64,000 nt of DNA from Angelakisella sp. (GTDB lineage Bacteria; Bacillota; Clostridia; Oscillospirales; Ruminococcaceae), in contig JAHHTQ010000001.1 of the NCBI GenBank assembly GCA_020024555.1, positions 140,102 to 204,101 on the forward strand. Reading direction: 5' to 3'. The number at the start of each line of letters is the position of its first letter. The stretch's first letter is position 1. The notes beneath the pieces are model-generated. The model saw only the letters and a program-made list of their open reading frames with translations, was not told the origin of the DNA and did no database searches. This document shows positions 36,790 through 46,501 of the stretch, piece by piece. The position numbers were made by a program, and so were the translations under genes.

Positions 36790-37293
36790 TTAACACAAAA
36801 TAATAACCACGAATATTCCTGCAATTATACCTATCTTTCTGTAAAAATTAATCTTTTCATTGAGATTGCTGTTGTATTCATCTTCTTTTTGTTTAAGTTC
36901 TTCAATACAAATGCACAGTACCTTGTGCTGAAACTCAATATCTTTTACACCTATAACATTACTCAACTTTGCAAAAATACTATATATATTTAACTCATCA
37001 AGCAAATTGTTTTGTTTGCAGGTATTTACAAAAGCAGTATTAAAATTTTGACTCTTTATAATTTCCTGTTTAAGTAATTGTATATATGTATTATCCGAAA
37101 ATATGGGTAATTCTCCGGTCTTTTCTATTAATGTAGGCGTGGTATACCTATAATTTATTAAATTAACATCGAGTTGCTTTAAAAACAAGTAAAATTCGTT
37201 TATATGCTTTGATTTTAGTTTTATATCACTTGAAAGACTGAAAAAGTAAGATGTAACTATACTAAACAGTAATACTAAACCTATTAATTTCAT
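36790..37293 (-). CDS. spoIIIAB: Stage III sporulation protein AB
   Basis: 167 residues with an N-terminal membrane helix (about 1-18), a helical soluble middle and a C-terminal membrane helix (about 147-166). This architecture, with the conserved ELPIFSDNTY region, fits SpoIIIAB, which resembles type II/IV secretion GspF-like proteins. The ATG has AAGGAAG upstream and lies 32 bases inside the end of spoIIIAA. Confidence 0.9.
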   Translation of the reverse strand: MKLIGLVLLFSIVTSYFFSLSSDIKLKSKHINEFYLFLKQLDVNLINYRYTTPTLIEKTGELPIFSDNTYIQLLKQEIIKSQNFNTAFVNTCKQNNLLDELNIYSIFAKLSNVIGVKDIEFQHKVLCICIEELKQKEDEYNSNLNEKINFYRKIGIIAGIFVVIILC

Positions 37294-38224
37294 TGAGATA
37301 TTCTTCCTTTGTAATTATTTTATCTATAATAGACGGTGTTTGCGGATTTGATAAAAATATAATATTTTTAAATGCGTCAGTATCAAGTAACTGTAATATT
37401 TTTAGATTATTTATATTATCATAACTACCATGTATCGTTGAAATAAATGTTACACCGTTTTGTATTCCCTTGGAAATCTCCACTGCTTCCTCCATTGAGC
37501 CAACTTCATCACAAATTATTATTTCGGGCGACAGAACTCTTACCGCTTTCTCTATTGCCGATGTCTTTTCTTCCCCTGAAATAATATCTGTATTGTATCC
37601 TATATCAAAAGCAATGCTGTTGTTATACGCTCCGCAAATTTCGTATCGTTCATCTATAATAGTTACTTTATAACTTTTCCCCCACATTCCGTTCGAGAGC
37701 GTGCGCGCAAGCTCTCTCAAAAATGTGGTTTTACCACTGGACGGCTTTCCGACAATTAATAATCCGCTCATTATGTCTATACTGTTTATAATTGGACTGC
37801 ATATATTATATACTTGCTTTGGTATACGTATATTTAGCGAATATATATCCCTATACATCTTTTTACCATACTCGCTTTGTGTTACATTACCTCCAACACC
37901 AACCCTAAAACCACAATTTGCAGTAAAATATCCGCTTTGCAGTTCATCTTGATGTGACTGTACTGAATACGAACAAAGAGACAGAAAACAATCTTCCAGT
38001 AATTTAGGTTTTATGTTAAAAGATTTATCGGAGGGCTTTGTAAATGTATGCCCATTAACATCAACAAATACAGCAATTCCCTGCACAATTAAACATAAGG
38101 GCATATTTATCCTTAGACGGATTTCTTGCAAATGCTCTTTTTCGTACAGGGATATTTTATTTAATATATATGTAATTTCATAAGGTAATATATCCATTAA
38201 TCTTTTTATAAAATCTTTATCCAT
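37262..38224 (-). CDS. spoIIIAA: Stage III sporulation protein AA, ATPase
   Basis: 320 residues, first gene of the operon. The Walker A motif is GKPSSGKTT (159-167), with a Walker B-like IIICDEVGS further on and the secretion-ATPase-like TFISTIHG. SpoIIIAA resembles ATPases of type II and IV secretion systems and is required to power the mother cell-forespore complex. In Bacillus the operon is read by sigma-E in the mother cell. The region upstream (38225-38300) shows only a weak TATACTAT, so I cannot place the promoter. Confidence 0.94.
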   Translation of the reverse strand: MDKDFIKRLMDILPYEITYILNKISLYEKEHLQEIRLRINMPLCLIVQGIAVFVDVNGHTFTKPSDKSFNIKPKLLEDCFLSLCSYSVQSHQDELQSGYFTANCGFRVGVGGNVTQSEYGKKMYRDIYSLNIRIPKQVYNICSPIINSIDIMSGLLIVGKPSSGKTTFLRELARTLSNGMWGKSYKVTIIDERYEICGAYNNSIAFDIGYNTDIISGEEKTSAIEKAVRVLSPEIIICDEVGSMEEAVEISKGIQNGVTFISTIHGSYDNINNLKILQLLDTDAFKNIIFLSNPQTPSIIDKIITKEEYLNEINRFSITV

Positions 38225-38365
38225 TTTAACCTCTTAAATATTAATTATATTTTTATAGTATATTTTATTCACCATAGACAAAAATAATACCTAAAAAATC
38301 TATAAGCCTAACTGCTAAAAAAATGAGATATTTTTTTAAATAAAAATGAATTTTCTGTAATTTTG

Positions 38366-38394
38366 TTGCTATTGTATAGAAATTATGTTAAAAT
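38366..38394 (+). promoter_or_regulatory. Promoter of the zinc-ribbon membrane protein gene
   Basis: TTGCTA (38366-38371), 17-bp spacer ending in TGT, TAAAAT (38389-38394): an extended -10 type. Confidence 0.65.
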
Positions 38395-38434
38395 TAATTA
38401 AACAACATTTTAACAAAAACGTATGGAGGTAACA

Positions 38435-39409
38435 ATGAATAACAAAGTACAACAAAATTACATAACTCTTGCGCAAAATTTAGGTTTTTCTTTCGATGCG
38501 GAAAGCGGAGCAATTTATGGAGAACGCGGCGGATATTGTATGATTATATCTTCTCAAAATTCAAATTATCCCTATATGCTTTCTGTAACCGTATCAGCCC
38601 AAACATCATCTGGTACTCTTACAAAAGATATATGCAAACAATTTAAATCCAATAACAAACCTGTTAGCAATATTACGCAAAACGGTTCTTTGGTAACAAT
38701 GTCTTTAAAACAATATTCAGACCAAACAACATTATACGAAAATATAGACGCTTCAATAAACTCATTTATAGATTTACTTCGTACAGAGGAATTTAAAAAC
38801 GCATGTCAAACTTGTGGAAACCAAAATCCCATACCCTGTAATGTTGGCGGAAATTATCTTTTTTTATGTTCCGATTGTTTTTCAAAGTTACAAAGTGAAA
38901 AATCAATGAACTACATTGAAAATCAAAATAAAAGTGAAAATTTGTTAGCCGGTATAGTAGGCGCTTTTTTTGGTTCTCTTGTGGGTGTCATAGCTATCAT
39001 AATTTTAAGCCAATTAGGATATGTCGCGGTAATCAGTGGTATGATAATGGCAATATGCACACTAAAAGGATATGAGAAACTGGCAGGAAAACTTACCAAA
39101 AAAGGTATTGTCGTTACCTCCATACTGATGATAATTATGACTGTGGTAGGTGTGCAACTTGATTGGTCAATAGCTGTTATGCGTGAATTTGAAATTAATT
39201 TCTTTGATTCTTTCAGTGCTTTTATGCTATTGTTGAAAGAAGTTCCAATGATTAAGACCGAATATTATAAAAGCCTAGTATTACAATTTATATTTGTTAT
39301 TATTGGCGCTGTACCATCAATGATTGCAACTTTAAAAAACAAAAAAATTGAAAATCGCATTTATAGATTGGGTTCATACACACAAAATAATGAATATGAC
39401 AAAATATGA
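38435..39409 (+). CDS. Membrane protein of unknown function with zinc-ribbon-like cysteines
   Basis: 324 residues; the ATG at 38435 is 5 bases after GGAGG, while the in-frame ATG at 38423 overlaps that site. A soluble N-terminal domain of about 115 residues is followed by Cys124-x2-Cys127 and Cys145-x2-Cys148, spaced like a zinc ribbon. Four membrane segments follow (about 171-191, 195-210, 224-242 and 285-305). I do not recognise a family. It stands alone between the spoIIIA operon and the valS T-box, with its own promoter. Confidence 0.72.
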   Translation: MNNKVQQNYITLAQNLGFSFDAESGAIYGERGGYCMIISSQNSNYPYMLSVTVSAQTSSGTLTKDICKQFKSNNKPVSNITQNGSLVTMSLKQYSDQTTLYENIDASINSFIDLLRTEEFKNACQTCGNQNPIPCNVGGNYLFLCSDCFSKLQSEKSMNYIENQNKSENLLAGIVGAFFGSLVGVIAIIILSQLGYVAVISGMIMAICTLKGYEKLAGKLTKKGIVVTSILMIIMTVVGVQLDWSIAVMREFEINFFDSFSAFMLLLKEVPMIKTEYYKSLVLQFIFVIIGAVPSMIATLKNKKIENRIYRLGSYTQNNEYDKI

Positions 39410-39455
39410 TTATTATATAAAGCTAATAGCTGAATAAAAATTACAAAACTTATGA

Positions 39456-39484
39456 TTGACAAATAATCAAAATCGTGTTATTTT
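39456..39484 (+). promoter_or_regulatory. Promoter of the valS T-box transcript
   Basis: TTGACA (39456-39461), 17-bp spacer ending in TGT, TATTTT (39479-39484): a consensus -35 with an extended -10. Confidence 0.7.
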
Positions 39485-39489
39485 TATAT

Positions 39490-39774
39490 AGAAATATAAT
39501 ACCTGTTTAAAAACGTTGATTGGAAGAAGTATACTGTAATCAGGCTTTCAGAGAGTGACAGCTTGGTGAAAATGTCACAAGTTCTGTTATAGTTGAAGTA
39601 GTCCATGAGTTGCAAAAAGAACTGAATGTGTATCTATACGCTTCATAGTAGAATTTGCCGTAGTATCTGCGATAAAGATAACAAGAGTGTATTGATATAA
39701 TATTGATAAATTCAGGTGGTACCGCGGTTTTTCGTCCTGTTTTCTGTTTAATTACAGATAACAGGACTTTTTTT
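39490..39774 (+). promoter_or_regulatory. T-box leader (valine specific) controlling valS
   Basis: T-box core AGGTGGTACCGCGG at 39714-39727, followed by an intrinsic terminator with arms 39734-39747 and 39754-39767 (one mismatch) and a T-run. Stem I carries an AAGTATAC (AGTA-type) motif near 39513 and, opposite it, GAA followed by GTAGTC (39598-39603). Both GTA and GTC are valine codons, so the specificity is clear although the exact register is not. Confidence 0.92.
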
Positions 39775-39829
39775 ATTATATTTAGGTATTATTTAAATAT
39801 TCATTAATTTTTTAGGAGGATTATTTTTT

Positions 39830-42460
39830 ATGTCAAGAGAATTAGATAAAGTTTATAATCCACAGGCAACAGAAGGAAAAATATATGCCAACTGGATAGA
39901 AAACAATTATTTTCATGCAGAAGTAAATTCAAAGAAGAAACCATATACAATAGTTATTCCACCGCCAAACATAACGGGAAAACTACACATGGGACACGCG
40001 CTCGACCAAACATTGCAAGACTCTATTATCCGTTATAAGCGTATGCAGGGATACAGCGCGCTATGGCTACCGGGAACTGACCACGCATCTATTGCAACTG
40101 AGGCAAAAATTGTTAATGCTATGAAAGAAGAAGGATTGACAAAAGAAGGAATAGGCAGAGAAAAATTTTTGGAACGCGCTTGGCAATGGAAAGAACAATA
40201 TGGCGGAACAATAGTTGAGCAACTTAAAAAACTTGGTTCTTCATGTGACTGGGAACGTGAAAGATTTACGCTTGATGAAGGTTGTAATAAAGCGGTAAAC
40301 GAAGTTTTTGTACGTCTATACGAAAAAGGACTTATTTATCGTGGAGAAAGAATAATAAACTGGTGTCCGCACTGCAAAACTTCTATTTCTGATGCAGAAG
40401 TTGAATACGAGGAGCAAGCAGGACATTTCTGGCACATTCGCTATCCTATTGTTGGCAGTGATGAATATTTGGAAATTGCAACAACCCGTCCGGAAACTCT
40501 ACTTGGCGATACTGCTGTTGCTGTAAATCCCAATGATGAGAGATACAAACACCTGATAGGAAAAATGCTACTGCTACCGCTTGTTAACCGTGAAATACCG
40601 ATTATTGCCGATGACTACGTTGATATTGAATTTGGTACAGGTTGTGTTAAAATTACACCTGCGCACGATCCTAACGACTTTGAAGTAGGTTTAAGACACA
40701 ATCTACCTATAATAAACGTTATGAATGATGACGGTACAATTAACGACAAAGGTGGAATATATAGCGGACAAGATAGATACGAAGCGCGTAAAAATATTGT
40801 AAGCGACCTTGAAAAAGGCGGATTTCTTGTTCAGGTTAAAGACTACTCACACAATGTAGGTACTTGCTACCGTTGTAGTTCAACTGTTGAGCCACGTGTA
40901 TCAAAACAATGGTTTGTAAAAATGAAAACTCTTGCAGAGCCTGCTATAGAAGCAGTAAAAGAAGGCAAGACAAAGTTTATTCCGGAAAGATTTGACAAAA
41001 CATATTTTCACTGGATGGAAGGTATTCGTGACTGGTGTATATCACGTCAGTTGTGGTGGGGTCACAGAATACCTGCTTACTACTGTGAAGATTGCGGTGA
41101 ACTTGTTGTTTCCCGCACAGCTGTTGATACCTGTCCAAAATGTAGTTCAAAACGTATGGTACAAGACCCTGATACACTTGATACATGGTTCAGCTCTGCT
41201 CTATGGCCATTCTCAACACTTGGTTGGCCTGAAAAAACACCTGAGCTTGACTACTTCTATCCAACCGATACACTTGTTACCGGATATGATATAATATTCT
41301 TCTGGGTTGCCCGTATGATATTCTCAGCTATCGAGCATACAGGAGAAGTACCATTCAATACGGTTCTTATTCACGGACTTGTCCGTGACGCGCAAGGTAG
41401 AAAGATGAGTAAGAGTCTCGGTAATGGTATTGACCCACTCGAAATAATAGAAAAATATGGCGCTGATACCCTTAGATTTACGCTTCTTACAGGTAATGCT
41501 CCCGGAAATGATATGCGTTTCTCTGACGATAAAGTACTTGCAAGCCGTAACTTTGCAAATAAACTATGGAATGCAAGCAGATTTATACTTATGAATTTAA
41601 GTGACGAAATAAAAGATACAAATCTACCTGAGACATTAACAACAGAAGACAAATGGGTTCTTACACTATATAATAACCTTATTCGTGAAGTTACGGAAAA
41701 TATGGATAAATTTGAGCTTGGTATGGCTGTTCAAAAGCTATATGACTTTATTTGGGATATATTCTGTGACTGGTATATCGAAGTAACAAAAGCAAGACTG
41801 AATGCAGGTGGCGAAACAGCTATTAACGCTCAAAAAGTTCTTTGTTATATTATGAATAACACACTAAAATTATTACACCCATTTATGCCTTTCATCACAG
41901 AGGAAATATGGCAAAATCTACCACACAGCGCAGAAGAAGGTAAAACAATTATGCTTGCCGACTTCCCTGTTTACAGTGATGGACTTAACTTTGAAAAAGA
42001 AAGCAAAGATTTCCAAAAAATCATAGATATGATAAAGGCAATAAGAAACTGCCGTTCAGAAATGAACATACCACCAAGCAAAAAGGCTAAACTGTTTATC
42101 GAAACAAATGAGCAAGATGTATTTGAAAACGGTAAACCTTTCTTTGAAAGACTTGCTTCTGCAAATGAAATTAATATTGCAAATGAGTTTAATATAGAAG
42201 GTGCTGTGCAAGTTATTACCACACACGCGCGCGCATTTATTCCTATGAACGAACTAATAGACAGAGAAAAGGAAATGCAACGTTTACTGAAAGAAAAAGA
42301 GAAATGTCAAGAAGATATTGACTTTGTAAGCAAAAAACTGAATAACGAAGGCTTTGTTGCAAAAGCTCCCGCTAAACTAATTGAAGCTGAAAAAGCAAAA
42401 CTTGACGGACATCTTGACAGAATGAAAAAGATAGTAGAAAGCATAGAAGCTTTAAATTAA
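39830..42460 (+). CDS. valS: Valyl-tRNA synthetase
   Basis: 876 residues; AGGAGG upstream. HIGH-type motif HMGH (53-56, in PPNITGKLHMGH) and KMSKS (525-529). The editing domain includes TTRPETLLGDTAVAVNP. The anticodon-binding domain and a C-terminal coiled-coil arm (about 810-876) complete the family layout. It charges tRNA-Val and edits mischarged Thr. The valine T-box upstream agrees. folC follows about 80 bases later. Confidence 0.98.
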   Translation: MSRELDKVYNPQATEGKIYANWIENNYFHAEVNSKKKPYTIVIPPPNITGKLHMGHALDQTLQDSIIRYKRMQGYSALWLPGTDHASIATEAKIVNAMKEEGLTKEGIGREKFLERAWQWKEQYGGTIVEQLKKLGSSCDWERERFTLDEGCNKAVNEVFVRLYEKGLIYRGERIINWCPHCKTSISDAEVEYEEQAGHFWHIRYPIVGSDEYLEIATTRPETLLGDTAVAVNPNDERYKHLIGKMLLLPLVNREIPIIADDYVDIEFGTGCVKITPAHDPNDFEVGLRHNLPIINVMNDDGTINDKGGIYSGQDRYEARKNIVSDLEKGGFLVQVKDYSHNVGTCYRCSSTVEPRVSKQWFVKMKTLAEPAIEAVKEGKTKFIPERFDKTYFHWMEGIRDWCISRQLWWGHRIPAYYCEDCGELVVSRTAVDTCPKCSSKRMVQDPDTLDTWFSSALWPFSTLGWPEKTPELDYFYPTDTLVTGYDIIFFWVARMIFSAIEHTGEVPFNTVLIHGLVRDAQGRKMSKSLGNGIDPLEIIEKYGADTLRFTLLTGNAPGNDMRFSDDKVLASRNFANKLWNASRFILMNLSDEIKDTNLPETLTTEDKWVLTLYNNLIREVTENMDKFELGMAVQKLYDFIWDIFCDWYIEVTKARLNAGGETAINAQKVLCYIMNNTLKLLHPFMPFITEEIWQNLPHSAEEGKTIMLADFPVYSDGLNFEKESKDFQKIIDMIKAIRNCRSEMNIPPSKKAKLFIETNEQDVFENGKPFFERLASANEINIANEFNIEGAVQVITTHARAFIPMNELIDREKEMQRLLKEKEKCQEDIDFVSKKLNNEGFVAKAPAKLIEAEKAKLDGHLDRMKKIVESIEALN

Positions 42461-42543
42461 AATAATAAAGTGCTATTCATTATTAATGCAAAACTTTTCT
42501 GCAAAAGTAATGGATAGCACTGCTATTGAGGAGGATTTGTATT

Positions 42544-43851
42544 TTGACATATAAGGAATCCCTTGACTATATACATAGTTTACATCGTTTTGGAAGAAAA
42601 CCGGAACTTACAAGAATGAAAATGCTATTGGATAAATTGGGTAATCCTCAAAAAAATCTTAAATTTATTCATATTGCGGGTACAAATGGCAAAGGCTCTA
42701 CTACAACAATGATAGGAAATATCCTTGATTCTGCCGGATATAAAACAGGCATATATACCTCACCTTTTATTCGAACATTCCGTGAGAGAATATGTATCGG
42801 CAGTAAAATGATAAGTGAAGAAGAACTCTCAGAAATTACAGAAATTGTAAAACACTATGCCGATATATTAAGTAAAGAATATGACTCTCCACGGGAATTT
42901 GAGGTAGTAACCGCAATAGCTATGCTGTATTTTTGTAAACAAAACTGTGATGTTGTCGCACTCGAAGTGGGCTTAGGCGGTAGATTTGATGCTACAAATG
43001 CAATAGATAGTCCGCTGGCTTCTGTTATCTGTCCAATAGATTTTGACCATACAAGTTTACTTGGTAACACGTATTATGATATAGCAAAAGAAAAGTGCGG
43101 TATAATAAAGCAAAATTCATTGGTTATTTCGGCGCCTAACCAACAAATTGATGCAAGAAATGTTATAGAGGCAACTTGCGCGGAAAAAAACTCAATACTT
43201 ACAATACCACAGCCACAACAAATAAAAATCATTAATCAGACAATAGACTATACAGAATTTTTATATCATGGTATCAAATTTAAGACACATCTTTTGGGTG
43301 AGCATCAATTACAAAACGCTATTACAGCTATTGATACAATACTTTGTGTAGACGCCGACAACAAACTAAATGTAAGTATTAAAGACATTCAAAACGGTAT
43401 TGAAAAAACAAGAATGGCTGCAAGGATAGAAGTTATCAATGAAAATCCGCTTATAATTATTGATGGTTCTCATAATGTACATGGTGTAAAAGCCCTTGAT
43501 AAAACATTAAAATTCATTGAAAGCTACCTTGCCAAAAAGATAAAAAAAGCGGACTGGGAAATTAATATAACTGCCATTGTAGGTATGATGAAAGATAAGG
43601 ATTGTTCGCAGGCTATTGATATAATACTTCCATATTGTAAAGATATTATCGTGACAGCGCCCGATATTCCACGTGCATTGTCACCCATAGAAATGAAAAA
43701 ACTTGCGAAAAATTACAGTGATAATATTATAGTTGCAAATACTTCGAGCGAAGCGTTTATTCAGGCGCAAAAAACAAAGTCTGATATTATTTTAATATTT
43801 GGTTCACTGTATCTGGCATCAGAAATACGTAATTTCTTAGAACTCAAATAA
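42544..43851 (+). CDS. folC: Folylpolyglutamate synthase / dihydrofolate synthase
   Basis: 435 residues from a TTG start at 42544, 9 bases after AGGAGG; the N-terminus MTYKESLDYIHSL then matches the family. The P-loop is GTNGKGST (about 46-53), with the TSPFIRTFRERI substrate loop and the Mur-ligase-type ALEVGLGGRFDATN. It adds glutamate to folates, and in many bacteria also makes dihydrofolate from dihydropteroate. It often follows valS in Firmicutes, and does here. Confidence 0.95.
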   Translation: MTYKESLDYIHSLHRFGRKPELTRMKMLLDKLGNPQKNLKFIHIAGTNGKGSTTTMIGNILDSAGYKTGIYTSPFIRTFRERICIGSKMISEEELSEITEIVKHYADILSKEYDSPREFEVVTAIAMLYFCKQNCDVVALEVGLGGRFDATNAIDSPLASVICPIDFDHTSLLGNTYYDIAKEKCGIIKQNSLVISAPNQQIDARNVIEATCAEKNSILTIPQPQQIKIINQTIDYTEFLYHGIKFKTHLLGEHQLQNAITAIDTILCVDADNKLNVSIKDIQNGIEKTRMAARIEVINENPLIIIDGSHNVHGVKALDKTLKFIESYLAKKIKKADWEINITAIVGMMKDKDCSQAIDIILPYCKDIIVTAPDIPRALSPIEMKKLAKNYSDNIIVANTSSEAFIQAQKTKSDIILIFGSLYLASEIRNFLELK

Positions 43852-43970
43852 TATATTATTAATTTTTAAATATTTAATATTAATTTAATCGTTTATCTAT
43901 AAAATAACGGTATAATGATTAATTGTTTGAGTGTAACGATTTAGTAAATTAATAGTGAGGTAAATATCGA

Positions 43971-45359
43971 ATGAATACCAATATTTTAATTATCGGTGCA
44001 GGTCCTGCGGGAATTTTTACTGCGCTCGAAATGGTAAAAAACAAAACTAACAAAAAAATTGTTTTAGTGGAAAAAGGGCAACCAATAGAAAAAAGACACT
44101 GTCCAAAAGATAAAACAAAGACTTGTGTTAATTGTAAACCGTACTGTCATATAACAACAGGTTTTTCCGGAGCAGGCGCTTTTTCTGACGGTAAACTGTC
44201 GCTAAGTTATGAAGTTGGCGGTGACTTGCCCGAACTAATAGGTGTAAATGTTGCGGAAGAAACTATTGACTATACGGATAAAATATATCTTGAATTTGGA
44301 GCTGACGAAAAAGTTGAGGGTGTCGGCAACAAAAAAGAGATAAAAGATATAAGAACAAAAGCTATTCAGGCAGGACTGAAACTTGTAGATTGTCCTATAC
44401 GTCATTTAGGTACGGAAAAAGCGCAGGAGATTTATTTTGAAATTGAAAAATACCTGCAAAACAATGGCGTTGAACTGATATTCGGATATGAATGTACTGA
44501 TGTTATTGTAGAAAACAATAAATGTACAGGCGCATATTTGAGTAATGGTAAAGAGGAAATAACAGTTAATGCCGACAAAGTTATAATAGCAACAGGTAGA
44601 CGTGGCGCTGACTGGCTTGAAACAATCTGCGAAAAACATAATGTTGAACACGCGCCCGGCACTGTTGATATTGGTGTTCGTGTAGAAGTACGTAACGAAA
44701 TTATGGAATACGTAAATGATGTTCTGTATGAATCAAAATTAGTAGGCTATCCCCTACCATTCAAAAATAAAGTCAGAACTTTCTGCCAAAATCCTGGTGG
44801 ATTTGTAAGTCAAGAAAATTATGACAATAATCTTGCAGTTGTAAACGGACATTCATATAAAGAATTAAAATCAGATAACACTAACCTATCAATACTATGT
44901 TCACATAACTTTACCCACCCATTCAATCAACCTATTGCTTATGCAAAAAAAGTTGGTGAGCTTACTAATATGTTGGGCGCAGGTCACATACTTGTACAAC
45001 GTTTTGGTGATATTTTGGACGGTAAACGTACTTGGGAAAAAGAACTTGCGCGTTCAAATATAAAACCAACATTACCCGATGCTGTTGCCGGTGATATAAC
45101 TGCCGCTATGCCATATCGCGCTATGATTAATATTATAAACTTTATGAAAGCGGTTGACCATGTTGTGCCCGGTTTTGCGGCAACAGAAACATTACTGTAC
45201 TCTCCCGAACTTAAATTTTACAGTAATCGCATAAAAATGGATAACAAATTCAATACAAATATTGAAAATCTACACTGTTTAGGTGATTCAAGTGGTTGGA
45301 CAAGAGGACTTATGATGGCATCTGTTATGGGTGTTCTAATGGGTAGAGAACTTATCTAA
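43971..45359 (+). CDS. FAD-dependent oxidoreductase, COG2509 type
   Basis: 462 residues; GTGAGG upstream. The FAD-binding Rossmann motif GAGPAGIFTALEM starts at residue 9. Next comes a four-cysteine group (Cys44, Cys52, Cys55 and Cys59), a GFSGAGAFSDGKLS segment, VIIATGRRGADW and a C-terminal GDSSGWTRGLMMASVMG. This arrangement is that of the uncharacterised FAD-dependent dehydrogenases of COG2509. The cysteines might hold an iron-sulfur cluster or take part in disulfide chemistry (inference). Substrate unknown. A TATAAT at 43911-43916 may be its -10 box. Confidence 0.85.
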   Translation: MNTNILIIGAGPAGIFTALEMVKNKTNKKIVLVEKGQPIEKRHCPKDKTKTCVNCKPYCHITTGFSGAGAFSDGKLSLSYEVGGDLPELIGVNVAEETIDYTDKIYLEFGADEKVEGVGNKKEIKDIRTKAIQAGLKLVDCPIRHLGTEKAQEIYFEIEKYLQNNGVELIFGYECTDVIVENNKCTGAYLSNGKEEITVNADKVIIATGRRGADWLETICEKHNVEHAPGTVDIGVRVEVRNEIMEYVNDVLYESKLVGYPLPFKNKVRTFCQNPGGFVSQENYDNNLAVVNGHSYKELKSDNTNLSILCSHNFTHPFNQPIAYAKKVGELTNMLGAGHILVQRFGDILDGKRTWEKELARSNIKPTLPDAVAGDITAAMPYRAMINIINFMKAVDHVVPGFAATETLLYSPELKFYSNRIKMDNKFNTNIENLHCLGDSSGWTRGLMMASVMGVLMGRELI

Positions 45360-45382
45360 ACACAGAGATATATTATATAAAT

Positions 45383-45423
45383 ATCCCCACATTTGATTGA
45401 TTTCAAGTGTGGGGATTAATTTT
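45383..45423. terminator. Bidirectional terminator
   Basis: ATCCCCACATTTGA / TCAAGTGTGGGGAT inverted repeat (one G-U) with a 6-nt loop, between the convergent flavoprotein gene and rseP. Confidence 0.85.
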
Positions 45424-45429
45424 ATTATT

Positions 45430-46464
45430 CTATTTAAATAAATATATAATATCTTTTACGGTAATTACAGCTATTAAGCCTAATAATAACACCATTCCCG
45501 TTGCGTGTACATAAGCCTCATATTTTTGTGGCACAGGCTTGCGGAATATAATTTCTATTAATAAGAAAAAGAGTCTGCCTCCGTCAAGCGCAGGTATTGG
45601 CAATAAATTGAATACACCAACATTCAAGGTTATAAATGCAAGTAAAGAAAAAAGTGACGACCAACCGATTTTTGACGCTTGACTGACGATTTCAGCTGTT
45701 CCGACAGGACCCGATATTTCTTTTAAACCATATCTACCTGTTATAATATCAAAAAGAGAAAACCAAACTTGCTTTATTATTGATATTGTCCAGTTAAATG
45801 CATAATCAAAAGTTTTGAAGAAACTGTTTTCGACGCCCAAGAATATCATATCCAATTTTACTATTTGTCTACCGCTTTCGTGACTTTCAAGTGTAAATGG
45901 AACAGAGGAAATGTTCATTTTCTTATTATCTCTTAAAACAGTTACATCAATTACACCATCTTCGTCACGCAATAGCTGAAAAACAACATCATTGTATGAT
46001 GATGTTCTGTTGCCATTTACGGTTAAAATTTTATCTTGCGGTTTTAGATACCCTGAAATAGATGAATTTTCTTCTATTTTTAGTATTTGATTTGTTCCCA
46101 AAACGTCCATATTAAAAGTTAGACCAAGTATTATAAAAAAACCAAGAATTATATTCATTCCGGCGCCGGCAGAAAGTATCAAAAATTTTTGCCAAGGCTT
46201 TTTATCACAGAAAGCTCTACCGTCAAGTTTTTTTGTTTCATCTGTCTCTCCGTCTTCGCCGTCCATTGCAACATATCCGCCTATTGGTAACAAACGGATA
46301 CTGTACATCGTTTCATTTTTTTGTTTACTGAATAGCTTTGGTCCCATACCAAAAGAAAACTCATTTATACGGACATCAAACAGTTTTGCAAAAATAAAGT
46401 GTCCCAATTCATGCAAATTAATAATAATACCAAACATTAAAAGGGTTAGTATGACTGTTTTCAA
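45430..46464 (-). CDS. rseP: Site-2 membrane metalloprotease RseP
   Basis: 344 residues. The zinc motif HELGH (18-22) is in the first membrane segment; the third ligand region is PALDGGRL. A PDZ domain lies at about 115-190. Four membrane segments in total. RseP/RasP cleaves membrane-embedded anti-sigma factors and leftover signal peptides. It ends the pyrB...cdsA-rseP cluster; dxr, usual between cdsA and rseP, is absent. Confidence 0.95.
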   Translation of the reverse strand: MKTVILTLLMFGIIINLHELGHFIFAKLFDVRINEFSFGMGPKLFSKQKNETMYSIRLLPIGGYVAMDGEDGETDETKKLDGRAFCDKKPWQKFLILSAGAGMNIILGFFIILGLTFNMDVLGTNQILKIEENSSISGYLKPQDKILTVNGNRTSSYNDVVFQLLRDEDGVIDVTVLRDNKKMNISSVPFTLESHESGRQIVKLDMIFLGVENSFFKTFDYAFNWTISIIKQVWFSLFDIITGRYGLKEISGPVGTAEIVSQASKIGWSSLFSLLAFITLNVGVFNLLPIPALDGGRLFFLLIEIIFRKPVPQKYEAYVHATGMVLLLGLIAVITVKDIIYLFK

Positions 46465-46501
46465 ATAAATATCACCTTTCTATCATTGTTATGAAGTTTC
46501 A

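Noticed and set aside
38225..38340. Sigma-E promoter for the spoIIIA operon
   Set aside because: TATACTAT on the minus strand resembles a -10 box, but no -35 box is found at the right distance.
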